Positions 1 to 8,216 are shown, counted from the stretch's first letter. The stretch is DNA of 64,000 bases from Sinorhizobium fredii USDA 257 (GCF_000265205.3 NC_018000.1:806001-870000), one strand, 5' to 3'. The notes: generated by a model not told the origin, from the letters alone. Numbers and translations: made by a program.

Positions 1-833
1 TCGCCACCGGGCAGATCACCTTCTATCGATCGGCCTTCGCCATGGTGCCGATTCTCGGTTTCCTCGCCTGTCGCGGCCAGCTGCGCGACGCCTTCCGGAC
101 AAACAATGTCCCGGGGCATGTGCTACGCGGCTTGGTCGGCATTCTGTCGATGAGCTGCGGCTTCTACGGGCTCGTGCATCTGCCGCTTCCGGAGGCGATT
201 GCGATCGGCTACGCGATGCCGCTGCTGGCGGTGGCCTTCGCTGCAGTGTTTCTCGGCGAGATTGTCCGGCTTTACCGCTGGTCTGCGGTGGTCATCGGCC
301 TCGTTGGCGTGCTGATCATCACCTGGCCACGCCTGACACTGTTCGGCGAAGGAGGATTTGGCTCGTCGGAAGCGCTGGGTGCCGTCGCGGTGCTGCTTTC
401 GGCGACGCTCGGAGCGGTCGCGATGGTCCTCGTGCGCAGGCTCGTGCAGACGGAGCGCACGCACACGATCGTTCTCTACTTCTCGCTCTCCGCCGCCGTG
501 TTTTCCCTGGCAACACTTCCCTTCGGCTGGTCGGCGATATCGTGGACGTCCTTCCTGCTCTTGATGCTCGCCGGCTTCTGCGGCGGGGTCGCCCAGATTT
601 TACTGACGGAGAGCTATCGCCACGCCGACATGTCGACGATCGCGCCCTTCGAATATGCCTCTATCGTGCTCGGCATCGCCATCGGCTATTTCCTTTTCGG
701 CAACGTACCGACGGCAGCCATGCTCCTGGGCACCGCGATCGTCGTCGGAGCGGGCATCTTCATCATTTTCCGGGAGCACCGGCTCGGGCTTGAGCGGAAG
801 GGGGCGCGCAAACACGTCACACCGCAGGGCTGA
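1..833 (+). CDS. EamA/DMT-family transporter (5' truncated)
   Basis: Drug/metabolite transporter superfamily permease of the inner membrane; substrate unknown. The reading frame is open to base 3 of the window, encoding residues typical of the first EamA repeat (GQITFYRS) before the first internal ATG at 42, so the true start lies upstream of the window. Hydrophobic helices run through the whole product, and the second EamA repeat begins after the charged linker RRLVQTERTH. The C-terminus is a short basic tail. Visible length of about 276 residues is nearly a full family member (about 300). A second EamA gene lies at 8217-9125, but the two are not adjacent. Confidence 0.85.
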   Translation, partial: ATGQITFYRSAFAMVPILGFLACRGQLRDAFRTNNVPGHVLRGLVGILSMSCGFYGLVHLPLPEAIAIGYAMPLLAVAFAAVFLGEIVRLYRWSAVVIGLVGVLIITWPRLTLFGEGGFGSSEALGAVAVLLSATLGAVAMVLVRRLVQTERTHTIVLYFSLSAAVFSLATLPFGWSAISWTSFLLLMLAGFCGGVAQILLTESYRHADMSTIAPFEYASIVLGIAIGYFLFGNVPTAAMLLGTAIVVGAGIFIIFREHRLGLERKGARKHVTPQG

Positions 834-915
834 CATCGCCTATTGCGCCTGCCTCTGCCAGTCGGAGGGACGGCGTCGACCTTGCCCGGGGCGCAAGGGG
901 TGGATGGTGCAGGGA

Positions 916-1056
916 TCAGTTGGGCAGCAGAGGGCTCACCGCGACACGATGCGCGCGGCGAGCATCCGAGATCGTGCTCAGCCTGGTGAACTCGCGCGAG
1001 GCACGAACGGCGGTGCCGATATCAGAAATCGTGTCGAGCAGGCTACGGATAGACAT
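916..1056 (-). CDS. Small hypothetical protein (46 aa)
   Basis: Short ORF starting MSIRSLLDTISDIG. It is basic and probably helical, with a segment EFTRLSTISDARRA that faintly recalls the 'RLS..ELADIG' core of rhizobial DUF1127 proteins but lacks the rest of that family. The reading frame is open upstream as far as the stop codon of the neighbouring 59-aa ORF, so the start is uncertain. It would be co-transcribed behind that ORF. Coding status is uncertain. Confidence 0.35.
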   Translation of the reverse strand: MSIRSLLDTISDIGTAVRASREFTRLSTISDARRAHRVAVSPLLPN

Positions 1057-1113
1057 GATCGTGATCTCGCTCAGGCGAGCGCCGGGACCGAAGACCGGCG
1101 CGGCACCATTTGT

Positions 1114-1293
1114 TCAGCGTTGAATGAAATCGGCGTAGATCTGGGCCGGGCGGCGCGTGGTGCGCGCGAAGCCGATCGCCGTCATCTGTTCGTTGGCTAC
1201 GGCGCCGAAGCTATTGTACGGCGTCCGCAGAGCGACACGGGCCTGACGGAGCGTCTCGAAGCTGCTGTGGATCGGGCGAAGGCGGGCAGTCAT
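1114..1293 (-). CDS. Small hypothetical protein (59 aa)
   Basis: Starts MTARLRPIHSSFETLRQA and ends FIQR. An AAGGA-type ribosome site lies about 8 bases before the ATG. The protein is arginine-rich and has no recognised domain. It lies in the same frame as, and immediately upstream of, a second 46-residue ORF, the two being separated by one TGA and 57 bases. No family was recognised. The good ribosome site and sustained open frame are the only support. Confidence 0.45.
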   Translation of the reverse strand: MTARLRPIHSSFETLRQARVALRTPYNSFGAVANEQMTAIGFARTTRRPAQIYADFIQR

Positions 1294-1432
1294 GGTTCAG
1301 TTCCTTAATCCATTCCTCCCGTGCCCTTATATTGCGGCGCAGCATAATATTTGCAACGCATCAAAACGCGGCACTGACCTGCGCAAATCGCATGGCTTTG
1401 TTCATATTTCCTTCATCCGTCGGAAAGGCGGG

Positions 1433-2317
1433 TCAGCCGGTGATCCGGGCCCTGAAGGCGAGGAGATCTTGCCAGGCGAAACGCTTGTTGACCGGCGCGC
1501 TGATGAGATCCTGGGGGTGCAACGTCGCCAACCCCTGAACGGGGTGGCCTCCGGCGGAAAGCTCGCGCCATTGCCCCCTCGTCTGATGGATCGTCTCGTT
1601 GGTGCCGAAGAAGAAGCGGGCGGTGAAATTGCCGAGTAGGAGCAGGTGCCTGGGCTCGGCGAGGGCAATCTGCCGCTCGATGAAGGGACGGCAGATGTCG
1701 GCCTCCCGTCCGCTTGGCACGCGGTTTCCGGGCGGCCGCCAGGGTACGACATTGGCGAGCAGCACATCCGACCTCGACAGGCCGATGCCGAAAAGCATCC
1801 GTTCCAGCATATCACCGTGCTTGCCGGCGAAGGGCTGGCCATCCCGGTCATCCTCCGCATAGGGCATCGGACCGACAATCATGACGCCGGAGGCGGTGTT
1901 GCCGTCGGCGAATACGAGGTTGCGGGCGCTGTTCCTCAGGTTGCAGCCGGTAAAGGCCTCCATGGCCGTGCGCAATTCGGCGAGCGAGCGCGCGCTTTCG
2001 GCAGCGAATCGTGCTTCGCTGATCGCTTGCTCGTCCGGGATCGCCACCGCCGGCGGAACACTTGCCGGCGCGGCAGGAAGAGGGTCCCGGGCCTTGCCGG
2101 GGGGCGCCGGCTGGACACGACCGCTCTGCACCTCCGAGGGGCTCGGCGGCCTGACTTGCGGGGCAGCCCGCGCGTCGGCGCGTTTGGCCCTCATCGCCTC
2201 GAACTCTGCCAGCCGATCGACGGGCTTGTCCTCAAGCAACCATTCGACGCCCGCCTCCGCATGGAAAGCAAGAAGGGCGGCGAGTTCCGAAGGGGAGAGG
2301 TCGTTGGCCGAGATCAT
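1433..2317 (-). CDS. Uracil-DNA glycosylase superfamily protein (family 4-like, divergent)
   Basis: Predicted base-excision DNA glycosylase. The N-terminal 120 residues form a proline/alanine-rich linker. The catalytic fold runs from about residue 125 to 294 and shows the family-4 landmarks IVGPMPYAEDDRDGQPFAGK (147-166), LANVVPWRPPGNR (187-199), a LLLLGN strand and ATLHPQDLI (264-272), the last being the leucine-loop/HPS region. Family 4 enzymes normally bind a 4Fe-4S cluster through four cysteines. Here C125 and C209 remain, while the expected second N-terminal cysteine is absent and the one before RPPGNR is a tryptophan (W193). It follows the Hsp70 gene, separated by a palindromic repeat. 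Glycosylase fold likely; activity and cluster unproven. Confidence 0.8.
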   Translation of the reverse strand: MISANDLSPSELAALLAFHAEAGVEWLLEDKPVDRLAEFEAMRAKRADARAAPQVRPPSPSEVQSGRVQPAPPGKARDPLPAAPASVPPAVAIPDEQAISEARFAAESARSLAELRTAMEAFTGCNLRNSARNLVFADGNTASGVMIVGPMPYAEDDRDGQPFAGKHGDMLERMLFGIGLSRSDVLLANVVPWRPPGNRVPSGREADICRPFIERQIALAEPRHLLLLGNFTARFFFGTNETIHQTRGQWRELSAGGHPVQGLATLHPQDLISAPVNKRFAWQDLLAFRARITG

Positions 2318-2326
2318 GGGCGGAAC

Positions 2327-2392
2327 CTAGAGCCTTTCATGGCCAAATGGAACCATTCTGTTGGCTCCATTAGGTCATATGAAAGGCTCTAG
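2327..2392. repeat. 66-bp nested palindromic intergenic element
   Basis: Perfect 14-base outer arms CTAGAGCCTTTCAT (2327-2340) and ATGAAAGGCTCTAG (2379-2392) enclose an imperfect inner stem, AATGGAACCA against TGGCTCCATT (2346-2371). It fits the class of short mosaic palindromes scattered through Sinorhizobium and Rhizobium intergenic DNA (RIME/Sm-type). It lies between the glycosylase start and the Hsp70 stop, and could fold in the Hsp70-glycosylase mRNA. Confidence 0.8.
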
Positions 2393-2428
2393 CAGATCGG
2401 CGCAAGCGGTCAGCGGCGGGCGGGACAC

Positions 2429-3712
2429 TTACGCAGCGATCGTCCAGGCCGTGATGTCCTCCCGCTCGCCGATGAGCGCAAGCCCGTGGGCGATCGACAG
2501 GAGTTCGCCGCCGCTCTCGATCCGCTCCTGGCCGAAGCGGTTGTCGAAAAGCCGACGCACGGCGGGCACGAAGGACGTACCGCCGGTCAGGAAGATTCTG
2601 TCGATTTCGGCCGGCGCAGTCGCCGTCGTTGCAAGCACCTCGTCGAGAGCCGCTTCGATACGGGCGAGGTCCGGGGCGATCCACGCCTCGAAATCCTTGC
2701 GGCGAACCGTTCGCCGCGAGCGCTCCCCAAGCGGTGCGAAGAAGAATTCGGTTTCCTCCTCCTGCGACAGTCGCATCTTGGTAGCCGAGATCGCCTGATA
2801 TAGCGGATAGCCTTCGTCATGCTCGATCAGGTCGACGAAGGCCTCCAGTTTCTCCGGTTCGAGGCTGGTGCGCACGAGCTTCTTCAGCTCGGCAAAGTCC
2901 TTGAGCGTCTTGAAGATCGACAGCTGGTTCCAGCGGCCGAAGTTGGCGTAGTAGCTCGACGGAACTTCAAGCAGCTTGTCGAAACTCTTGAACAGACTCC
3001 CCTTTCCGATCAGCGGCGCGACGATGTTGTCGATGATGCGGAAGTCGAAGTGATCGCCGGCAACGCCGACACCGGAATGCCCGATCGGCGTGGCGACCAA
3101 CCGCCCGCCGTGGCTTTCGAACCGAATGATCGAGTAGTCCGTCGTCCCGCCGCCAAAGTCGGCGACGAGCACCGTCGCATCGCGCTCGAGCTTGCGGGCG
3201 AAGTAGAAGGCGGCCGCAACCGGTTCATAGACGTAATGGATCTCCGGAAAATCGAAACGGGCAAGCGCGCGGCCGTACCGTTCAATCGCCAGCTTCTCGT
3301 CCGGACTGGCGCCGGCAAACTGCACCGGACGCCCAACGACAAGTCGCCGCAACGCTCCGTTCCAGTCGTCTCCCGCATAATCTCTGAGGCGGGCCAGAAA
3401 GCTGTGCATCAGATCTTCGAACTCATGACGTTTCGCGAAGACGAGGGTGCCTTGAAAAAGCGCGCTTGCGGCAAAGGTCTTGATCGACTGGAGGAAACGG
3501 CATTCACCCGGATTGTCGATGAAATCGCGGATCGCCGCCTGGCCTGCTTCGACTTTCAAGGAAGCGGGGCCCTTCATGAAGGAAAGAGCCGTCCGTGTCG
3601 TGTCGAACCGGCCGGCGGGGCTTTCCACGTAGAGGGAGCGAGTCGAGGCGCCCTGCGCCAGCGCCAGTACGGAGTTCGTCGTTCCGAAATCAAGGCCGAG
3701 GGCCGAAGCCAT
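2429..3712 (-). CDS. yegD: Hsp70-family ATPase, YegD-like
   Basis: Actin-fold Hsp70 relative of 427 residues, far shorter than DnaK because it lacks the substrate-binding lid. ATPase landmarks are LDFGTTNSVLAL (7-18), YEPVAAA (162-168), the phosphate-2 loop ADFGGGTTDYS (184-194) and TGGTSFVP (376-383). YegD proteins are chaperone-like ATPases of unknown client. The start is the only one that places the phosphate-1 loop at residue 8. It is transcribed toward the glycosylase gene and divergently from ETF-QO, sharing a 266-bp upstream region. Confidence 0.9.
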   Translation of the reverse strand: MASALGLDFGTTNSVLALAQGASTRSLYVESPAGRFDTTRTALSFMKGPASLKVEAGQAAIRDFIDNPGECRFLQSIKTFAASALFQGTLVFAKRHEFEDLMHSFLARLRDYAGDDWNGALRRLVVGRPVQFAGASPDEKLAIERYGRALARFDFPEIHYVYEPVAAAFYFARKLERDATVLVADFGGGTTDYSIIRFESHGGRLVATPIGHSGVGVAGDHFDFRIIDNIVAPLIGKGSLFKSFDKLLEVPSSYYANFGRWNQLSIFKTLKDFAELKKLVRTSLEPEKLEAFVDLIEHDEGYPLYQAISATKMRLSQEEETEFFFAPLGERSRRTVRRKDFEAWIAPDLARIEAALDEVLATTATAPAEIDRIFLTGGTSFVPAVRRLFDNRFGQERIESGGELLSIAHGLALIGEREDITAWTIAA

Positions 3713-3805
3713 GATTGTCTCCTTGCGATGTCAAGACGGGGCCGGCCTCCTTGCATGCGGGCGCCGCAAAAAGCAAGCTGAGACAGACTATTCGGTTGCC
3801 GTTAT

Positions 3806-3825
3806 TTACGTTTACGTTCACGTAA
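3806..3825. promoter_or_regulatory. TTACGT repeat / inverted repeat, candidate operator
   Basis: Three abutting hexamers TTACGT-TTACGT-TCACGT followed by AA, so the outer ends form the inverted pair TTACGT...ACGTAA. The site sits in the Hsp70/ETF-QO divergent region, about 150 bp before the ETF-QO start. ACGT-centred half-sites of this sort occur in MerR-family LiuR-type operators, which control branched-chain amino acid catabolism including ETF genes in some proteobacteria. That assignment is inference. Confidence 0.4.
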
Positions 3826-3978
3826 TATATAGGATTGTGCTAAACTCATGAAGTCATGCGCAAATGCAGAGACAGTCTGTCGCATCCCGGCTCGACAAGG
3901 TTTGCGGCATTTGTCATGACGGGATGATCTGCCTGGGAACGGAGCCGGCGGAGAACGGCAAGACTGGAGAACGCGATA

Positions 3979-5643
3979 ATGACCGAGGCGATGGAACTGC
4001 CCGAACGCGAGAGCATGGAATTCGACGTGGTGATCGTCGGGGCGGGTCCGGCGGGGCTTGCCGCGGCAATTCGGCTGAAGCAGGTCAATCCGGAGCTGTC
4101 GGTCGTTGTGCTGGAAAAGGGGGCGGAGGTCGGCGCGCACATCCTCTCCGGCGCCGTCGTCGATCCGATCGGCATCGACCGGCTGCTGCCCGGCTGGCGC
4201 GACGAGCCCGATCATCCGTTCAAGACCGAAGTCACCGACGACCATTTCCTCTTCCTTGGCCCGGCCGGCTCGATCCGCCTGCCGAATTTCCTGATGCCGC
4301 CGCTGATGAACAATCACGGCAACTACGTCGTATCGCTTGGGCTCGTCTGTCGCTGGCTGGCGACGCATGCCGAGGCGCTCGGCGTCGAGATCTATCCGGG
4401 CTTTGCCGCAACCGAAGTGCTCTACAACGACGAGGGCGCTGTGATCGGCGTTGCCACCGGCGACATGGGCATCGAGCGCAACGGAGAGCCGGGGCCGAAC
4501 TTCGCCCGCGGCATGGCGCTTCTCGGCAAGTACACGCTGATCGGCGAGGGCGTGCGCGGCTCGCTCGCCAAACAATTGATCGCCAGATTCAAGCTCGACG
4601 AAGGCCGCGACGTGCCGAAATTCGGCATCGGCCTCAAGGAGCTCTGGGAGGTGAAGCCGGAGAACCATAAGCCGGGTCTCGTGCAGCATTCCTTCGGCTG
4701 GCCGCTCGACATGAAGACCGGCGGCGGCTCCTTCCTCTATCACCTCGAAGACAATCTCGTCGCCGTCGGTTTCGTCGTCCATTTGAATTACAAGAACCCC
4801 TATCTCCATCCCTTCGAGGAGTTCCAGCGCTTCAAGACGCACCCGGCGATCCGTGGCACCTTCGAGGGGGGAAAAAGGCTCTCCTACGGGGCCCGCGCCA
4901 TCACCGAGGGCGGCTACCAGTCGGTGCCGAAGCTCTCCTTCCCCGGCGGCGCGCTAATCGGCTGTTCGGCCGGCTTCGTCAACGTGCCGCGCATCAAGGG
5001 CAGCCACAATGCGGTGCTGTCGGGCATTCTCGCGGCGGAGAAGCTGGCGGCGGCGATCGCTAGCGGCCGCGCCAATGACGAGCCGATCGAGATCGAGCGC
5101 GGCTGGCGCGACAGCGCCATCGGCCAGGACCTGAAGAAGGTGAGGAACGTCAAGCCGCTGTGGTCGCGCTTCGGCACGGCAGTCGGGGTCGCGCTCGGCG
5201 GCCTCGACATGTGGACCAACACGCTGTTCGGCTTCTCCGTCTTCGGCACGCTGAAGCACGGCAAGAGCGACGCCCAAGCGCTGGAGCCGGCGGCCAAGCA
5301 CCAGAAGATCGACTACCCGAAGCCGGACGGCGTGCTGACCTTCGACCGGCTCTCCTCGGTGTTCCTGTCGAACACCAATCACGAGGAAGACCAGCCGATC
5401 CACCTGCAGGTCAGGGACTGGGAGCTGCAGAAGCGCTCCGAATACGACGTCTATGCCGGTCCCTCGTCGCGCTACTGTCCGGCCGGCGTCTACGAATGGG
5501 TGGAGAAGGACGGCCAGCCGGTCTTCGTCATCAACGCGCAGAACTGCGTCCACTGCAAGACCTGCGACATCAAGGACCCGAACCAGAACATCAACTGGGT
5601 GCCGCCACAGGGGGGCGAAGGCCCGGTTTATCCGAACATGTGA
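3979..5643 (+). CDS. Electron transfer flavoprotein-ubiquinone oxidoreductase
   Basis: Inner-membrane-associated FAD/4Fe-4S enzyme that passes electrons from reduced ETF (fed by acyl-CoA, dimethylglycine and sarcosine dehydrogenases) to ubiquinone. The FAD loop VIVGAGPAGLAAA spans residues 18-30. The C-terminal ferredoxin-like domain has the four cluster cysteines at C500, C523, C526 and C529 in the family pattern C...NCVHCKTC. The length of 554 is normal. The start gives a short N-terminal extension before the FAD strand and has GGAG about 8 bases upstream. It is a single-gene unit. The last codons are partly duplicated just downstream. Confidence 0.95.
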   Translation: MTEAMELPERESMEFDVVIVGAGPAGLAAAIRLKQVNPELSVVVLEKGAEVGAHILSGAVVDPIGIDRLLPGWRDEPDHPFKTEVTDDHFLFLGPAGSIRLPNFLMPPLMNNHGNYVVSLGLVCRWLATHAEALGVEIYPGFAATEVLYNDEGAVIGVATGDMGIERNGEPGPNFARGMALLGKYTLIGEGVRGSLAKQLIARFKLDEGRDVPKFGIGLKELWEVKPENHKPGLVQHSFGWPLDMKTGGGSFLYHLEDNLVAVGFVVHLNYKNPYLHPFEEFQRFKTHPAIRGTFEGGKRLSYGARAITEGGYQSVPKLSFPGGALIGCSAGFVNVPRIKGSHNAVLSGILAAEKLAAAIASGRANDEPIEIERGWRDSAIGQDLKKVRNVKPLWSRFGTAVGVALGGLDMWTNTLFGFSVFGTLKHGKSDAQALEPAAKHQKIDYPKPDGVLTFDRLSSVFLSNTNHEEDQPIHLQVRDWELQKRSEYDVYAGPSSRYCPAGVYEWVEKDGQPVFVINAQNCVHCKTCDIKDPNQNINWVPPQGGEGPVYPNM

Positions 5644-5738
5644 CGCTCGGGGGCGCCGGGCCGCACGGACTCCCGAAAGCGAAGTGCGGGGAAGGCCCCG
5701 TCTATTCGAACATGTAGTGCTCGGCAGGCTGCACGGAC
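5614..5738 (+). repeat. Tandem duplication of the ETF-QO gene 3' end
   Basis: The sequence coding GEGPVYPNM plus the stop and following bases (5614-5670) recurs in diverged form at 5688-5738. The second copy also reads GEGPVYSNM-stop in one frame. Shared runs include GAAGGCCC, CGAACATGT, GCTCGG and GCACGGAC, with one small gap. The two copies are about 74 bp apart. The second copy is outside the gene and presumably non-coding. Confidence 0.75.
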
Positions 5739-6060
5739 CTTATCAATGGCCAAGGTGCGCATCCGAGGAGGGATTCTCGGAGCACCTGACCGCGTTCCCC
5801 ATGCCCCTGCTGCAGATGAAATTTGCAGCCAGTCCTTCAATTGCTCATCTTCGTGAAAAAAGACAATGAGCGCGATCGCTGACGCAAATGGGCAAGCCTT
5901 TGCCCGCGAGACTCGATAGCAGTAACATGAACCATCGATCGGGAGTTTGGGTCGATGGCGACAAAGGCCGTTCGATCCGGTCCTGATCCAATCACTGTCC
6001 GCTGCCGCGGTGAGGCTGGCAGTTCGTCACGGGTACACCGTTAGAAGAGAGGGAAACGAG
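5739..6060. other. Intergenic region before the ABC transporter
   Basis: No ORF with a credible ribosome site was seen. The stretch from about 5815 to 5930 is somewhat AT-richer than its surroundings and is the likely promoter area for the substrate-binding protein gene. A weak inverted pair (ATCGATC...GTCGATG) occurs near 5934-5957. No named operator was recognised. Confidence 0.4.
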
Positions 6061-7059
6061 ATGAAAAAACTACTTGCAACGACGTGTCTGGCCGTGGGCC
6101 TCTTCGGACTTGGCAGCGCCGCCTCGGCGCAGGAGTGCGGCGATGTGACGATCGCCAACATGAACTGGCAGAGCGCCGAAGTGCTGGCGAATGTGGACAA
6201 GTTCATTCTGACGGAAGGTTATGGCTGCAGCGCCGAATTGGTCGTTGGCGACACCGTGCCGACCATCACGTCGATGATTGAAAAGGGCGACCCGGACATC
6301 GCTCCGGAAGGCTGGGTCGACCTGCTGCCGGACGTCGTCAATCGTGGTCTGCAGGAAGGCAAGCTCGTCGGCGCGGCGATGTCGCTCTCCGACGGCGGCG
6401 TCCAGGGTTGGTGGATACCGAAATACATCGTCGACGCCAATCCGGACATCAAGACGATCGATGACGTGCTGAAGCGCAAGGACCTCTTCCCGGATCCGGA
6501 AGATCCGAGCAAGGGCGCCGTCTTCAACGGCCCGCAAGGCTGGGGCGGCACGGTGGTGACGACGCAGCTCTACAAGGCCTATGGTGCGGAGGCCGCGGGC
6601 TTCACGCTCGTCGACCCCGGCTCGGCCGCCGGTCTCGACGGCTCGATCGCCAAGGCCTACGAGCGCAAGCAGGGCTGGGTCGGCTACTACTGGGCGCCGA
6701 CGGCGCTGCTCGGTAAATACGAGATGGTCAAGCTCGACCATGGCGTGCCGGCTGATGCGGCCGAATGGAAGCGCTGCAACACGGTCGCCGATTGCCCCGA
6801 CCCGAAGAAGAACGACTGGCCGAAGGACAAGGTCCAGACGCTAGTGACGAAGGCCTTCGCCGACCGTGCCGGTCCGGTCATGGATTATCTCAATACTCGC
6901 GCTTGGTCGAACGACGTCGTCAACAAGCTGATGGCCTGGATGACGGACAATCAGGCGAGTGGCGAGGAAGGCGCCAAGCATTTCCTCGAAGAGAACCCGG
7001 ATATCTGGACCAAGTGGGTCTCGCCGGAAGTCGCAGAGAAGGTCAAGGCGGCCCTCTGA
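6061..7059 (+). CDS. Glycine betaine/proline/choline ABC transporter substrate-binding protein
   Basis: Periplasmic binding protein of the OpuAC family (332 residues), expected to capture a quaternary amine such as glycine betaine, proline betaine or choline. The signal peptide MKKLLATTCLAVGLFGLGSA is followed by ASA-Q, giving cleavage near residue 23. The start at 6061 was preferred over an upstream in-frame start at 5947 because it supplies the signal peptide and has GAGGGAAA just before it. OpuAC-type blocks such as WQSAEVLANVDKFIL and IAPEGWVDLLPD are visible. The permease follows 180 bp later after a terminator-like hairpin. No ATPase gene is adjacent. Confidence 0.9.
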   Translation: MKKLLATTCLAVGLFGLGSAASAQECGDVTIANMNWQSAEVLANVDKFILTEGYGCSAELVVGDTVPTITSMIEKGDPDIAPEGWVDLLPDVVNRGLQEGKLVGAAMSLSDGGVQGWWIPKYIVDANPDIKTIDDVLKRKDLFPDPEDPSKGAVFNGPQGWGGTVVTTQLYKAYGAEAAGFTLVDPGSAAGLDGSIAKAYERKQGWVGYYWAPTALLGKYEMVKLDHGVPADAAEWKRCNTVADCPDPKKNDWPKDKVQTLVTKAFADRAGPVMDYLNTRAWSNDVVNKLMAWMTDNQASGEEGAKHFLEENPDIWTKWVSPEVAEKVKAAL

Positions 7060-7078
7060 TCCAGTTTCTAGCCGAAGA

Positions 7079-7110
7079 GCGGCGCGCCCGAATGCGCGCC
7101 GCTTTCATTT
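7079..7110 (+). terminator. Attenuator-like hairpin between binding protein and permease
   Basis: Stem GCGGCGCG (7079-7086) pairs with CGCGCCGC (7095-7102), followed by TTTCATTT. Hairpins here are common in ABC operons and usually raise the ratio of binding protein to permease. Confidence 0.7.
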
Positions 7111-7239
7111 AAAGAGCGATTGTGAGGCGGCTCCAGCCGTCGCAGCAACCCTCCGCCCTCCGGGGAACGCAGGCGCTGCGGCGGCCGTAACGAGAAAGCA
7201 GAAAATCTCGCCTCGACCAAAGCGAAGGGGAATGAAGCA

Positions 7240-8127
7240 ATGGAATGGCTGACCAATTTTCCGCACATGGATGATGACCGCCTTCGAGAACTGAAGAAAG
7301 TGATCGATGAAGGCTTTCGGACCTTCACGCGGGCCTATGGTGACGGCATCGAGACGTTCTTCGAGCCGCTGCAATTTTTCCTGATCCAGTCCGAGCGGTT
7401 CATGACGCGCACGCCCTGGCCGATTATCATACTCCTGATTGCGGTGATCGCCTGGTTCGCCAGCCGCAACTGGAAGGTCGTCGCCGGATGCGTCGGCACC
7501 CTCCTGCTGATCGGTTACTTCGACATGTGGGACGACACCATGAAGACGATCTCGATGATCTTCGTTTGTACGGTGCTGTCCATCGCGATAGGCATTCCGC
7601 TAGGCATCCTCATGTCGCGCTCCGATCGCGTCCAGAACGTCGTCAATCCGGTGCTCGACGTGATGCAGACGATGCCCAGTTTCGTTTATCTGATCCCCGT
7701 GGTGATGCTGCTCGGCATCGGCAAGGTGCCCGGCCTGATCGCAGTCGTCATCTATGCCATCCCGCCGATGATCCGCCTGACCAATCTCGGCATCAGGCTG
7801 GTCGACAAGGATGTCCTCGAAGCCGCGGACGCCTTCGGCTCATCGAGCTGGCAGAAGCTGAAGAACGTGCAGATGCCGCTGGCGCTGCCCACCATCATGG
7901 CCGGTATTAACCAGACGATCATGATGGCGCTTGCCATGGTGGTGATCGCGTCGATGATCGGCGTCCAGGGCCTGGGCCAGCCGGTGCTGAAGGCCATCGC
8001 CAACCAGTATTTCACGCTCGGCATCTTCAATGGCCTCGCCATCGTCGGCATCGCCATCATCTTCGACCGCGTCAGCCAGGCCTATGGCCGCCGCCTGCAG
8101 CGGCACCGTGAAATCGTTCACGGCTAG
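7240..8127 (+). CDS. Glycine betaine/proline ABC transporter permease (ProW/OpuAB type)
   Basis: Inner-membrane permease of 295 residues. A hydrophilic N-terminal region of about 55 residues precedes the first helix (WPIIILLIAVIAW), and the binding-protein-dependent transport domain follows. The cytoplasmic coupling loop is EAADAFGSSSWQKLKNVQMP, the EAA motif that docks onto an ATPase. Start ATG has AAGGGGAA upstream. It is the partner of the upstream binding protein, but no ATP-binding gene follows: a strong terminator and a convergent gene close the operon at once. The ATPase must come from elsewhere if the system works. Confidence 0.9.
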   Translation: MEWLTNFPHMDDDRLRELKKVIDEGFRTFTRAYGDGIETFFEPLQFFLIQSERFMTRTPWPIIILLIAVIAWFASRNWKVVAGCVGTLLLIGYFDMWDDTMKTISMIFVCTVLSIAIGIPLGILMSRSDRVQNVVNPVLDVMQTMPSFVYLIPVVMLLGIGKVPGLIAVVIYAIPPMIRLTNLGIRLVDKDVLEAADAFGSSSWQKLKNVQMPLALPTIMAGINQTIMMALAMVVIASMIGVQGLGQPVLKAIANQYFTLGIFNGLAIVGIAIIFDRVSQAYGRRLQRHREIVHG

Positions 8128-8176
8128 AATGGCACTGCGGTTGCGGCCGGGTCGGCCCGCGAGCAGTGACAGAAAT

Positions 8177-8211
8177 CGGCCCGGGACCACACTCCCGGGC
8201 CGTCTGCCTTT
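8177..8211. terminator. Rho-independent terminator after the ABC permease
   Basis: Ten-base perfect stem CGGCCCGGGA / TCCCGGGCCG (8177-8186, 8193-8202) with a six-base loop, followed by TCTGCCTTT. It lies between two convergent genes. Confidence 0.8.
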
Positions 8212-8216
8212 AAGGC

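Noticed and set aside
3802..4842. 346-aa minus-strand open frame
   Set aside because: It is antisense to the ETF-QO gene, whose motifs are unmistakable, and its composition is the usual high-GC shadow pattern.
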